Shown here: positions 55,398-64,000 of the stretch, in pieces
Position numbering within the stretch: position 1 is the stretch's first letter
Layout of the letters: the number at the start of each line of letters is the position of its first letter
DNA from: Chloracidobacterium sp.
GTDB lineage: Bacteria; Acidobacteriota; Blastocatellia; Pyrinomonadales; Pyrinomonadaceae
Reading direction: 5' to 3'
NCBI GenBank assembly: GCA_015075585.1
Contig: JABTUB010000001.1
Span: 1,350,501-1,414,500, forward strand
Length of the DNA: 64,000 nt
Notes under the pieces: model-generated
The model's database searches: none
What the model saw: only the letters and a program-made list of their open reading frames with translations
What the model was told of the DNA's origin: nothing
Position numbers and translations under genes: made by a program

Positions 55398-56780
55398 ATG
55401 GAGATATCCGGAAGAAAAGCATTAGTGTTAGGTGCCGGCCGTTCGGGCGTCGCGGCCGCCCGTTTCCTTGCGGAGCGCGGTGCGATCGTCGCCTTGCATG
55501 ATCAGAAAGATGTCGAACAGTGGCCTGCAGCTGCCAAAGAACTGAAAGAAAGACATAATGTCGGCACCGTCAGCGGTATGCTGCCGTCGTGGCTGCTCGA
55601 TCAGATCGATCTGGTGGTGATATCGCCCGGAGTGCCGACAAAAACGATCCCGGCACGTTATGTTGACCGCAAAGACGGAGAAGTGATCGGCGAGGTTGAA
55701 CTCGCGGCACGATTCCTGAAGGGAAAGATCGTCGCTGTAACAGGTTCGAACGGCAAGACGACGACAACCACTCTGATCTACGAGATATTGAAGTCGGCCG
55801 GCCTTAAAGCACAGGTTGGCGGCAATATCGGCACTCCGCTGCTCGACCTCGTTGCGAGTTCCGATGATGACACGTGGAATGTTGTTGAGATGTCGAGTTT
55901 TCAGCTTGAGTCGATCGTCGATATGCGGCCGAATATCGCGCTTTGCCTCAACGTAACGCCGAACCATCTTGACCGATACGATTCCTTCTTGGATTACGCG
56001 GCAGCAAAGCATCGGATCTTTATCAATCAGACGAAGGACGATGTTGCCGTTTTGAATGCGGATGACGGAATAACCGCGGGCTGGAATACCGGCTTGCGTG
56101 CGATGGTTGAGATGTTCAGCGTCCGACAGGAGCTTGCGAAGGGCTTCTTTCTTCGCGACAGCGAACTGATCCACCGTGACAAGGGAGTTGAGACTGTTCT
56201 CATCTCGCGTCACGAGATATTTCTCCGCGGCCTGCATAATGTTGAAAATGTGCTGGCCGCATTCGCGGCCGGCATTGCCGCCGGCTGCGATCCGGTATCT
56301 ATACGCCATACCGTCGCAAATTTCAGGGGTGTCGAACATCGGATCGAATTTGTTGCCGAAAGCCGAGGCGTTAAGTATTACAACGACTCGAAAGCAACCT
56401 CGGTGGATGCGGCGATCAAGGCCGTCGAGGCACTTAGCGAAACCGAAGGGAAGATCGTGCTTATACTTGGCGGACGAGGCAAGAATGCACCGTATGCTCC
56501 GCTTGTACCGCTGATCGAACAGTCGGTCAGGGAATTGGTGCTGATCGGCGAGGACGCCGACAACATCGAAACTCAGCTCAAAGGCGCGGCAAAGATCGAG
56601 CGTGCCGCTTCGCTCCAAGAAGCTGTGGCGATGTGCCGCCGGGCCGCTGTGAGCGGCGATTCGGTGCTGCTTTCGCCGGCGTGTGCAAGTTTCGATATGT
56701 TCAAGAGTTTCGAAGAGCGTGGAACCGTCTATAAGGAGGCAGTCCGGACTTTGACCGGATCGGCCGCGGCCGAAGGCTGA
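55398..56780 (+). CDS. murD: UDP-MurNAc-L-alanine-D-glutamate ligase
   Basis: MurD adds D-glutamate to the precursor. The 460-residue product starts with a Rossmann-like domain (KALVLGAGRSGVAAARFL), has the P-loop TGSNGKTTTTTL, VEMSSFQLE, NVTPNHLDRYDS, and a C-terminal domain with HRIEFVAESRGVKYYNDSKATSVDAA and ILGGRGKNA. The residues match the MurD branch of the Mur ligases. Spacing to both neighbours is short. Confidence 0.97.
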   Translation: MEISGRKALVLGAGRSGVAAARFLAERGAIVALHDQKDVEQWPAAAKELKERHNVGTVSGMLPSWLLDQIDLVVISPGVPTKTIPARYVDRKDGEVIGEVELAARFLKGKIVAVTGSNGKTTTTTLIYEILKSAGLKAQVGGNIGTPLLDLVASSDDDTWNVVEMSSFQLESIVDMRPNIALCLNVTPNHLDRYDSFLDYAAAKHRIFINQTKDDVAVLNADDGITAGWNTGLRAMVEMFSVRQELAKGFFLRDSELIHRDKGVETVLISRHEIFLRGLHNVENVLAAFAAGIAAGCDPVSIRHTVANFRGVEHRIEFVAESRGVKYYNDSKATSVDAAIKAVEALSETEGKIVLILGGRGKNAPYAPLVPLIEQSVRELVLIGEDADNIETQLKGAAKIERAASLQEAVAMCRRAAVSGDSVLLSPACASFDMFKSFEERGTVYKEAVRTLTGSAAAEG

Positions 56781-56798
56781 TACTCACGGACATGGAAA

Positions 56799-57971
56799 AT
56801 GGCTGAAAAGGCAAAACGTGCAGATTGGATGATGTTCGTCATCGCGTGTGCTCTGGCATTGTTCGGGGCGATGATGGTTTACAGCGCATCAGCGATGATG
56901 GCGATGCGCGAGTCTGCGGAAGGCAGCCAGTACACGTACTTTTTCAAACAGTTGATCTTTGTCCTAATCGGTATTGCGGCGATGTATGTTCTGAGCCGCA
57001 TCGATTATCACATTTTCAATAACCGTTGGATCGCGGTGCTCGCGATCGCGGTGACAGCAATTGCACTGGCCTCAGTCTTCTTTTTCCCGCCTATTAACGG
57101 CGCGAGACGCTGGATACGCTTCGGCGGCCTGTCCTTTCAGCCTTCTGAGCTTGCAAAGATAGCTCTTCCTTTATTCTTCGCATGGTTCTTGACGAAGAAT
57201 GAGGGCAGCGTCGGCGAGTTAAAAAAGACCTTACTTTGGTGTATCGCAGCACTTGGCCCGATCGTCGGATTGCTGATGCTTCAAAAGGATCTTGGCACGA
57301 CGATCGTTCTGTGTATTGCCTTCGGTGCTGTTTATTACTCGGCGGGTGCGAAGTACCGCCATATCGGCGTAGCGGCCGGAGCCTTTCTTGTATTGGTGGT
57401 CGGCGCTATCGTGGTAACGCCTTATCGCATGGCTCGCGTGATGGCTTTTCTCGATCCGTATAAATATGCGGATGATGAGGCTTATCAGGTCGTGCAGTCG
57501 CTCTACGCGATCGGCTCAGGAGGCATAACCGGCGAGGGCTTTGCAATGGGACAGCAGAAGCTGTTCTATCTTCCGTATCCTTTCTCGGACTTTATATTTT
57601 CGGTCGTCGGCGAAGAACTCGGCCTGATCGGAACGCTCGCTGTTGTCGTTGCGTTCGCCGTGCTTCTGTGGCGCGGCAGCCGAGCGGCTTTAGGAGCACC
57701 GGATCGCTTCGGCATGCTGCTTGGTATCGGGCTTATTACGGGTATCATCGCGCAGGCACTATTTAACATCAGCGTAGTGATCTCGATCGTTCCTGCGAAG
57801 GGGATTCCGTTGCCGTTCATCTCGTATGGCGGTTCATCTGTCGTCCTGACGCTTGCGGCGATCGGTATCCTGTTGAGTATTTCCCGCTATGTGAAGGAGC
57901 CGGCAAAGGCGGTGACGGCGAAACGGCCAACCAGAAGCAGAGTTAAAGGAGCCGCGGCAGCGCAAAGATGA
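56799..57971 (+). CDS. ftsW: Septal peptidoglycan glycosyltransferase FtsW
   Basis: FtsW polymerises glycan strands at the septum with FtsI. The 390-residue product has about ten membrane helices and SEDS-family signatures: MMVYSASA, RRWIRFGGLSFQPSELAKIALPLF, AYQVVQSLYAIGSGGITGEGF, DFIFSVVGEELGLIG and ISYGGSSVV. Its place next to murG and murD, rather than mrd genes, supports FtsW over RodA. Its end overlaps murG by 4 bases (ATGA). Confidence 0.96.
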   Translation: MAEKAKRADWMMFVIACALALFGAMMVYSASAMMAMRESAEGSQYTYFFKQLIFVLIGIAAMYVLSRIDYHIFNNRWIAVLAIAVTAIALASVFFFPPINGARRWIRFGGLSFQPSELAKIALPLFFAWFLTKNEGSVGELKKTLLWCIAALGPIVGLLMLQKDLGTTIVLCIAFGAVYYSAGAKYRHIGVAAGAFLVLVVGAIVVTPYRMARVMAFLDPYKYADDEAYQVVQSLYAIGSGGITGEGFAMGQQKLFYLPYPFSDFIFSVVGEELGLIGTLAVVVAFAVLLWRGSRAALGAPDRFGMLLGIGLITGIIAQALFNISVVISIVPAKGIPLPFISYGGSSVVLTLAAIGILLSISRYVKEPAKAVTAKRPTRSRVKGAAAAQR

Positions 57972-59050
57972 AGGTATTGATCGCAGCCGGCGGAACCGGC
58001 GGACATATTTATCCCGGAATTGCTGTGGCAAAAGAGCTAATGGAGCGCGATGCGTCATCGGAAGTGCTCTTCGTCGGTACCGCACGCGGCCTCGAATCAA
58101 GGATCGTGCCCGACAACGGATTTCAGCTTTCACTGATCCACAGTGCGGGACTCAAGAACGTCGGCTTGGCCGGAAAGCTGAAGGGCGCCGCTGTTTTACC
58201 GAGGTCTTTTATGGAAGCTCGCCGGCTGCTTAAGGATTTTGCGCCCGACGTTGTTGTTGGTGCCGGCGGATACGTGTCGGGGCCGGTTCTGCTCACCGCG
58301 AGTCTTATGCGTATCCCGACGCTTGTGATGGACTCTAACGCATTGCCGGGTTATACGAATCGGCGATTGGCTCGATTTGTCAATAAGGCCGCCCTGACAT
58401 TTGAAGAAGCTCTGCCGTTCTTTGGCTCAAAAGGGGTCGTTGCGGGTAATCCTGTTCGAAAGGAGTTCTTTTCGATCGCCGAACGCGAACCGGCGACACC
58501 GATATCGCTTCTGGTATTTGGCGGGTCCCAAGGTTCGCGGGCGATAAATAATGCAGTTGTCGCGGCTCTGCCTGAATTGAAGGAGATGGGTATTCACATA
58601 ACCCACCAGACCGGTGATGCCGATCTGGCAACGGTCAAGGCCGCTTATGAGGCCGAGCAATATTCGGACGCTGATGTGCGGCCGTACATATCGAATATGA
58701 TGGAGGTGGTCGAGGCGTCGGACATCATTATAAGCCGCGCGGGAGCCACGACGTGTGCGGAACTTGCCGCTGCAGGCAGAGCGGCGATAATGATCCCGCT
58801 TCCGGGTGCGGCCGACGACCATCAGCGCAAAAATGCAGAGGCCCTTGTAAAAAAAGGCGCGGCGAGGATGATCCTGCAAGCAGAGCTTTCGGGTGTACGA
58901 TTGGTCGAGGAGCTCAAGGAACTTACGAATGATCTGAACACCTTGGAAGAAATGGGGCGTGCCGCCCGTTCGCTCGCACGGCCCGATGCCTCCGCCGCGA
59001 TCGCAGATCTGATCGAGGGGCTGGCCGAGGCCCGAAACGGAAGGAAATAA
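57968..59050 (+). CDS. murG: UDP-GlcNAc: lipid I transferase MurG
   Basis: MurG adds GlcNAc to lipid I on the inner face of the membrane. The 360-residue product has the N-terminal glycine loop (LIAAGGTGGHIYPGIAVA), GAGGYVSGPVLL, VFGGSQGSRAIN, SRAGATTCAEL and LPGAADDHQRKNA. These match both nucleotide-sugar and lipid-binding domains. Start overlaps the ftsW stop. Confidence 0.97.
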   Translation: MKVLIAAGGTGGHIYPGIAVAKELMERDASSEVLFVGTARGLESRIVPDNGFQLSLIHSAGLKNVGLAGKLKGAAVLPRSFMEARRLLKDFAPDVVVGAGGYVSGPVLLTASLMRIPTLVMDSNALPGYTNRRLARFVNKAALTFEEALPFFGSKGVVAGNPVRKEFFSIAEREPATPISLLVFGGSQGSRAINNAVVAALPELKEMGIHITHQTGDADLATVKAAYEAEQYSDADVRPYISNMMEVVEASDIIISRAGATTCAELAAAGRAAIMIPLPGAADDHQRKNAEALVKKGAARMILQAELSGVRLVEELKELTNDLNTLEEMGRAARSLARPDASAAIADLIEGLAEARNGRK

Positions 59051-59071
59051 TAGCTCGGTTACGCTGAATTT

Positions 59072-60457
59072 ATGTTCAGACACGTAAAAAATATTCATTT
59101 TATTGGTATCGGCGGTATCGGTATGAGCGGCATTGCGGAGGTTCTGTGCAATTTGGGCTTCGTCGTTACCGGTTCGGATATCAAGAGGTCAAAAAATACC
59201 GAGCGCCTTGAGACGCTGTTCAGTGTCGGAATATCCGAAGGCCATCGCGCAGAGAATGTAGGAGCTGCACAGGTCGTCGTGTATTCCTCAGCGGTCGGGC
59301 CTGATAATCCCGAGGTCGTGGAGGCAAAGCGTCTGGGCATTCCCGTGATCCCGCGGGCAGAAATGCTTGCCGAACTCATGGTTCTAAAGCCGTATTCGGT
59401 CGCTGTTTCGGGAACGCACGGCAAGACCTCGACGACGTCAATGGTCGCCACGGTCCTCGGCGAGGCAGGCATCGACCCGACGACGGTTGTCGGCGGCGTT
59501 GTCGATACGCTCGGGTCTAACGCTCGTCTGGGCAAGAGCGATTGGTTCGTAACCGAAGCTGATGAAAGCGACCGTTCGTTCCTGATGCTTTATCCGACGA
59601 TAGCGGTTGTGACCAATATCGATAAGGAGCACATGGAATCGTACAAAGGGATGGATGACGTTGTTCAGTGCTTTACGGATTTCGTAAATAAAGTGCCGTT
59701 CTTCGGCGCGGCGGTCATCTGTCTTGATGACCCGAATGTCCAGTTGATAATTCCGCATATAAAGCGTCGCCGTGTAACGTACGGGATGACCGCGCAAGCT
59801 GATGTGTCGGCGCACGACATTGTATATGACGGAGCTTTCGGATCTGATTTTACGGTTTGGAAAGGAACCGAAGTGCTTGGCCGCATTCACTTGCCTGTTC
59901 CCGGCAAACATAATGTTTACAATGCATTAGCAGCAACAGCGGTCGCGCTCGAGATGGAGGTTCCTTTCGAGAAGATCGCCGGTGCCTTTACTAGGTTCAA
60001 AAATGCGAACCGCCGCTTTCAGTTCAAAGGCGAGGCCCGCGGCATTACTGTCGTTGATGACTACGGCCATCACCCGACAGAGATCCTCGCAACCCTTTCG
60101 GCTGCAAAAACAGGCGGCGGATCGCGGCGGACGGTCGTGATATTTCAGCCCCACCGATACTCGCGAACGCAAGAGTTGATGGACGAGTTCGCCCTCGCAT
60201 TCAATAACGCGGATGTGCTGTTCGTACTCGACATTTATGCTGCAAGTGAACGGCCGATCGAGGGCATAACGGCCGAGGTGCTGACCGAGAATATCAAGAA
60301 GTATGGGCACAAGGATGTAACGTACGTTGGCGACATCGACAAGGCCTTAGATGTCGTGATGCCGCTGCTGCAAAGCGGCGATCTGGTCATTACGCTCGGT
60401 GCCGGCACCGTCACACGGCTGTCGGACGAGTTGATCGAGCGGCTGCAGCGAAACTGA
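59072..60457 (+). CDS. murC: UDP-MurNAc-L-alanine ligase
   Basis: MurC adds the first amino acid of the stem peptide. The 461-residue product begins with a UDP-binding domain ([17 protein letters not shown]), the P-loop [23 protein letters not shown] and the C-terminal part [14 protein letters not shown] and [12 protein letters not shown]. It is a plain MurC, not fused to Ddl or MurB. In many clusters murB and ddl follow; here ftsQ does. Confidence 0.97.
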   Translation: MFRHVKNIHFIGIGGIGMSGIAEVLCNLGFVVTGSDIKRSKNTERLETLFSVGISEGHRAENVGAAQVVVYSSAVGPDNPEVVEAKRLGIPVIPRAEMLAELMVLKPYSVAVSGTHGKTSTTSMVATVLGEAGIDPTTVVGGVVDTLGSNARLGKSDWFVTEADESDRSFLMLYPTIAVVTNIDKEHMESYKGMDDVVQCFTDFVNKVPFFGAAVICLDDPNVQLIIPHIKRRRVTYGMTAQADVSAHDIVYDGAFGSDFTVWKGTEVLGRIHLPVPGKHNVYNALAATAVALEMEVPFEKIAGAFTRFKNANRRFQFKGEARGITVVDDYGHHPTEILATLSAAKTGGGSRRTVVIFQPHRYSRTQELMDEFALAFNNADVLFVLDIYAASERPIEGITAEVLTENIKKYGHKDVTYVGDIDKALDVVMPLLQSGDLVITLGAGTVTRLSDELIERLQRN

Positions 60458-60475
60458 AACTATCGTTAAGAGGAC

Positions 60476-61309
60476 ATGGCAAAGGTTCGGAAAAGTACAG
60501 TTACTAAAAGAAAGGCAACGCGAAAGAACTCCAATTCGAAGCGACGGGCCCGCACACCTGAATACGGCCGTTTTGTACTTCCGATGTTCATCTCGATGGT
60601 CCTGCTCGTCGCCATTGCGTTCTTGGGCCTTATGGGTTATCGGGCAGCGATCGCATCGACATTTTTCAGCGTAAAGAGCGTTGAGGTTCGCGGAACGGAC
60701 CGCACTCTTCCCGAAGAGGTTGAGCGGATCGTCCTCGCAAACACCGAGAAGACCGGCGTTTGGCAGGCCGACCTGAGCGATATTCGCGCACGTGTCGAAA
60801 AGCTTCCTTTTGTTAAGACGGCATCTGTTTCCATGGTGCTGCCGTCCGCTATCAGGGTGAATCTGGTCGAGCGGGTTCCTGTTGCTGTCGTTCGCTTGCG
60901 AGGCGGCGAAATGCTTGTGGATACCGAAGGCAACACCATTGCGCCGCCGGGCAAGAAGGACACGGATTCTCTTTTCGTGATGATCGGATGGGATGAGGCC
61001 AAGACGCAGGATGCTCTCAAGGATAACCTCGCCCGTTTGAAGGCATATGACAAGCTGAGGGATCAGTGGAGCGACATGGGCATTGCCGGGCGAGTAAAGG
61101 AGGTCGATCTCACCGATCTGAAACAGTTGACCGCGATCGTTGAGGACTCCGGCCGCCGAGTTCCCGTGATGCTGGCAAAGGATGACCCGGGCAGAAGCCT
61201 CAGCACGGCGATCGAGGCGATCACCGAGCGGCAGGGAAAACTCCGCTCCGTCAACGCCCGAGGTGTCAGCGCCGTATTGGAGTACTTGAATTTGCAGGAT
61301 GAGAAATGA
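60476..61309 (+). CDS. ftsQ: Cell-division protein FtsQ
   Basis: FtsQ links early and late division proteins. The 277-residue product has a very basic cytoplasmic start (about 1-30), one membrane helix (about 33-56), a POTRA domain (FFSVKSVEVRGTDRTLPEEVERIV) and the FtsQ beta domain (LPSAIRVNLVERVPVAVVRLRGGEMLVDTEGNTI). Its stop overlaps the ftsA start (ATGA). Confidence 0.92.
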   Translation: MAKVRKSTVTKRKATRKNSNSKRRARTPEYGRFVLPMFISMVLLVAIAFLGLMGYRAAIASTFFSVKSVEVRGTDRTLPEEVERIVLANTEKTGVWQADLSDIRARVEKLPFVKTASVSMVLPSAIRVNLVERVPVAVVRLRGGEMLVDTEGNTIAPPGKKDTDSLFVMIGWDEAKTQDALKDNLARLKAYDKLRDQWSDMGIAGRVKEVDLTDLKQLTAIVEDSGRRVPVMLAKDDPGRSLSTAIEAITERQGKLRSVNARGVSAVLEYLNLQDEK

Positions 61310-62544
61310 GCAATGATATTCAGGCGGTCGGCCTAGACATTGGTACGAGTAAGATCCGGTGCATCATCGGCGAGGCCTCGCCCGACGGCAGGATGAACAT
61401 CATCGGTGCCGGTGAGGCTGATTCAAAGGGGCTGAGGCGTGGTGTCGTTACCTCGGCTGAGTCCGTTGCCGACTCGATAAAAAAGGCAGTTGCTGATGCT
61501 GAGCGCGTCAGCGGTACGGAAGTTGAAACGGCGACCGTTAATCTTTCAGGCGAACATTTCAGGGGCGAGAATAAGAGCGGCGTGGTCGCCGTTGCGGGCG
61601 TCGATAAGGAAATTACCGAGGATGACATAGAGCGTGCGGTCGATTCAGCGAGTGCAATGCCGCTGCAGCCGGGCTGGGAGATAGTCGATCGGCTGCCGCA
61701 GGAATTCATCATTGACGGACAGGACGGCATCATCGAGCCGATCGGTATGTGCGGATCGCGTCTAGAGGCAAAGGTCCATGTTGTTATCAGCCCGAGCGCG
61801 GGGCGTCAGAACCTCGTCAAGGCCATCGCGCGTGCGGGCCTTGATGTCGAGCAGACGATACTCGAACCGCTCGCTGCCGCCGAAAGCACTCTGACCGACG
61901 ATGATCGCGAATATGGTTGTGCGGTGGTGAACATCGGCTCTGAGATCACCGGTTTGACGATCTTCAGTCGAGGAGCGGTTCAGCATATGGCCGTTTTCCC
62001 GTTCGGCAGCACTCATATCACAAAAGATCTTGCCGTAGGCTTGCGCGTCTCGATCCCTCAGGCAAATAAGATCAAGCACGACTACGGTTGTGTAGCGTCA
62101 TTCCTTCTCACAGATGATGAGCGGCTCGAAACGATAGAGATAATGCCCGTCGGCAGGAATGAGAAGCGAGGCCTCTCCAAAGAACTGCTGTGCGACATTA
62201 TGCAGCCGCGGGCGATAGAGCTGCTCCAATACGTCGCAAAAGAGGTCAGGGCGTCAGATCTGCAGATATCCGGCGGCGTTGTGCTGACCGGCGGAGGTGC
62301 GCTTGTGCGTGGCATTTGCGAGATGGCAGAGCAGATATTCGACGCTCCGACGCGGCACGGATTTCTGGAAGGCGAGTATTTCGGCGGCCTTATAAAAGAG
62401 GTCGAGACGCCCGAATGGGCGACCGCGGGCGGACTTGCACTCTATTCGATGCGCTCGCAGATACACGGGCGGCGACTCGGCAGCCGCTCGGCCGGACAGA
62501 AAGTCGCGCAATGGATCGATGCAATACGCGATAAATTTCGTTGA
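61306..62544 (+). CDS. ftsA: Cell-division actin homologue FtsA
   Basis: FtsA tethers FtsZ to the membrane and recruits the late division proteins. The 412-residue product has the actin fold: QAVGLDIGTSKIRCIIGE, the SHS2-type 1C domain (about 80-165), AVVNIGSEITGLTIF, GGVVLTGGGALVRGICEMAE, and a C-terminal basic amphipathic end (RSAGQKVAQWIDAIRDKFR) that fits the membrane-targeting helix. ftsQ overlaps by 4 bases; 128 bases separate it from ftsZ. Confidence 0.96.
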   Translation: MSNDIQAVGLDIGTSKIRCIIGEASPDGRMNIIGAGEADSKGLRRGVVTSAESVADSIKKAVADAERVSGTEVETATVNLSGEHFRGENKSGVVAVAGVDKEITEDDIERAVDSASAMPLQPGWEIVDRLPQEFIIDGQDGIIEPIGMCGSRLEAKVHVVISPSAGRQNLVKAIARAGLDVEQTILEPLAAAESTLTDDDREYGCAVVNIGSEITGLTIFSRGAVQHMAVFPFGSTHITKDLAVGLRVSIPQANKIKHDYGCVASFLLTDDERLETIEIMPVGRNEKRGLSKELLCDIMQPRAIELLQYVAKEVRASDLQISGGVVLTGGGALVRGICEMAEQIFDAPTRHGFLEGEYFGGLIKEVETPEWATAGGLALYSMRSQIHGRRLGSRSAGQKVAQWIDAIRDKFR

Positions 62545-62672
62545 GAGTGACGCGTTCGCTGGATTTTTTGCCCAAACAGTTGTATTCTCACTTGGCAACG
62601 GCACAATATCTAGTTGTTGCGAGTTGTCCAAGCCTAAGTCAGACGATTCAAGAGCCGCACTACGCGGCCCAC

Positions 62673-63818
62673 ATGGAAGTTAAAGAAATGGAAGGAACTG
62701 GTTCATCACCGCTCAAGATCTTCATGGATGATCCGCCGATCACCGGTGCGCGGATCAAGGTTGTCGGCATCGGCGGCGGAGGAGGTAATGCGGTCAATCG
62801 AATGATAGCCGCGGGCATTCAAGGCGTCGAGTTCGTCGTTGTCAATACCGACAGCCAAGCGCTCGAGCAGTCAACCGCGCCGATGAAGATACAGCTTGGC
62901 AGCAAATCAACACGCGGCTTGGGTGCGGGGTCGAATCCCGAAGTTGGCCGCAATGCTGCTCTCGAGGATCATAAGAAGCTTCTCGACGTGCTCGAAGGCT
63001 CAGATATGGTCTTTGTAACCGCCGGCCTCGGCGGCGGCACGGGCACGGGTGCGGCACCGGTCGTGGCGTCGCTCGCGATCGAACTTGGGGCATTGACCGT
63101 AGCGGTCGTTACAAAGCCGTTCAGGGTGGAGGGAAAACGGCGAATGGAGCAGGCTGAGAGGGGCTTGGCCGAACTTCGCGGTTGTGTCGATACGCTTATT
63201 ACCATACCGAATTCAAAACTCCGTGAGGTCGAAGAAAGGATCACTCTCAACGATGCGTTCGCACGTGTTGATGATGTGTTGCTGCAGGCCGTTCGCGGTA
63301 TTACCGACCTCATTATGGAGCCAGGCCTTATAAACCTTGATTTCGCAGATGTTACAACCGTGATGCGGAGCAAAGGCGTTGCATTGATGGGGGTCGGCGC
63401 CGGTGAGGGCGAGGCCGCTGCATCGACAGCGATGCGTGCTGCTTTGGATTACAGGCTGCTTGAGGAGAAATCGATAAAGGGAGCGAAGGCCGCGCTGATA
63501 AATGTTACCGGCGGGCCGAATATGATCCTCAGCGAGATCGAGGATGCCCTCGGTATCATTGAAGCGGAAGCTGACGACGACGCCGAGATCATTTGGGGAA
63601 CCGTTATCAAAGAAGATATGGACGATCAGGTCAAGATAACGGTCATTGCTACCGGATTTGATTCTGCCATCGGGGCCGTGAAGCCATCGCCGGAGCAGTT
63701 CGATGAACGCCCTGCTGCTGCGGCCGCACCGAAGACATATACGAAACTGCCGCCTGTTGATGACCTTGCAGGCGAGATACCTGATGAACCGGCATTCCGC
63801 AGAAGGCAGGTTGATTGA
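62673..63818 (+). CDS. ftsZ: Cell-division GTPase FtsZ
   Basis: FtsZ polymerises into the Z ring. The 381-residue product has the tubulin signature GGGTGTG (120-126), VNTDSQALEQS, the T7 loop LINLDFADV and a C-terminal peptide (EPAFRRRQVD) matching the conserved tail that binds FtsA. I chose the ATG at 62673; ATG 62688 with GGAAG upstream is an equal choice, while the frame back to a TTG at 62541 adds non-family sequence. The 128-base spacer after ftsA may hold its own promoter, but no strong box is visible. Confidence 0.96.
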   Translation: MEVKEMEGTGSSPLKIFMDDPPITGARIKVVGIGGGGGNAVNRMIAAGIQGVEFVVVNTDSQALEQSTAPMKIQLGSKSTRGLGAGSNPEVGRNAALEDHKKLLDVLEGSDMVFVTAGLGGGTGTGAAPVVASLAIELGALTVAVVTKPFRVEGKRRMEQAERGLAELRGCVDTLITIPNSKLREVEERITLNDAFARVDDVLLQAVRGITDLIMEPGLINLDFADVTTVMRSKGVALMGVGAGEGEAAASTAMRAALDYRLLEEKSIKGAKAALINVTGGPNMILSEIEDALGIIEAEADDDAEIIWGTVIKEDMDDQVKITVIATGFDSAIGAVKPSPEQFDERPAAAAAPKTYTKLPPVDDLAGEIPDEPAFRRRQVD

Positions 63819-63827
63819 TCAAGCGTT

Positions 63828-64000
63828 ATGTCTGAGGGCCGCGAAGGAGTCTCAACTATCGGCATTACGATGGGTGATCCGGGAGGGATCGGCCCTGAAA
63901 TAATCGTTAAAGCGGTTGCACAAGGTAAGTTTCCTGAAAACATCAAGACATTGATCATCGGCGATCGCGCTCATATCGAGCGGGTCGCCGTATCTCTTGG
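63828..64000 (+). CDS. pdxA: 4-hydroxythreonine-4-phosphate dehydrogenase, N-terminal part (partial)
   Basis: The frame from the ATG at 63828 to the window end reads MSEGREGVSTIGITMGDPGG then IGPEIIVKAV and LIIGDRAHIERVA. The motif TMGDPxGIGPEI is the signature of PdxA, which acts in pyridoxal-phosphate synthesis. Gly stands where Ala is usual in this motif. It starts 9 bases after ftsZ. About 57 codons are seen; the rest is beyond the edge. Confidence 0.88.
   Translation, partial: MSEGREGVSTIGITMGDPGGIGPEIIVKAVAQGKFPENIKTLIIGDRAHIERVAVSL

Noticed and set aside
55428..56618. A 396-codon minus-strand frame across murD.
   Set aside because: murD on the plus strand is unambiguous; the antisense frame is a codon-bias artefact with no recognisable domain.
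62541..62672. Extension of FtsZ back to a TTG overlapping the ftsA stop.
   Set aside because: The extra 44 residues are unlike FtsZ N-termini and contain no conserved pattern; the spacer more likely holds a leader or promoter.

Overview
The window is a 64-kb piece of bacterial chromosome made almost entirely of housekeeping genes. The gene set is that of a diderm bacterium: undecaprenyl-linked peptidoglycan genes, a PEP-CTERM surface protein, PEGA-type and M28 secreted proteins, and a type IV pilin. The combination of PEP-CTERM, PEGA, secreted M28 peptidases, a single-chain glycyl-tRNA synthetase and a deoxyhypusine-synthase-like gene points to Acidobacteriota, probably class Blastocatellia. 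That placement is inference from gene content, not from a phylogeny.

Layout. (1) 1-11.4 kb, + strand: the tail of rpsQ, the rest of the spc operon (rplN to secY), adk-map-infA-rpmJ and the alpha operon (rpsM-rpsK-rpsD-rpoA-rplQ), ending at a hairpin over the rplQ stop codon. (2) 11.4-16.3 kb, +: accB-accC, rpsO and pnp, ending at a strong terminator. (3) 16.5-18.3 kb, +: two secreted proteins, one with a PEP-CTERM tail and one with a PEGA-like region. (4) 18.4-21.3 kb, +: glycyl-tRNA synthetase and a CCA-adding-type nucleotidyltransferase with an HD domain. (5) 25.0-21.3 kb, -: dnaG-rpoD. (6) 25.3-30.3 kb: a di-iron repair protein (Ric, -), then on + a small conserved protein, a PLP decarboxylase, a NarK-type transporter and a hemerythrin, suggesting a nitrate/nitrite/nitric-oxide-linked patch, followed by a small membrane protein (-). 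(7) 36-30.4 kb, -: speA, a deoxyhypusine-synthase-family enzyme, speB and a Do-like protease, forming a compact polyamine locus. (8) 36.1-40.4 kb, +: a type IV pilin behind a sigma-54-type promoter, a large unknown one-pass membrane protein, and an M28 peptidase. (9) 42.3-40.4 kb, -: endonuclease III and a LuxR-type regulator. (10) 42.4-46.2 kb, +: DegT aminotransferase, a TPR/carbohydrate-binding-like membrane protein and an O-antigen-ligase-like protein. (11) 48.9-46.2 kb, -: a ZIP metal transporter, a small membrane protein, then psd-pssA. (12) 49-64 kb, +: the division and cell-wall cluster rsmH-ftsL-ftsI-murF-mraY-murD-ftsW-murG-murC-ftsQ-ftsA-ftsZ, followed by the start of pdxA. It lacks mraZ, murE, murB and ddl.

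I saw no tRNA, rRNA, CRISPR array, insertion sequence or prophage. The most interesting items are the speA/DHS-like/speB operon, the sigma-54 element ahead of the pilin, the perfect palindrome inside the presumed division-cluster promoter, the unusual Ser-Ser cleavage site of phosphatidylserine decarboxylase, the long tail on FtsI, the insertion in ribosomal protein L17, and the unknown 550-residue protein next to the pilin. Nothing in the window is clearly a wholly new defence or mobile system.
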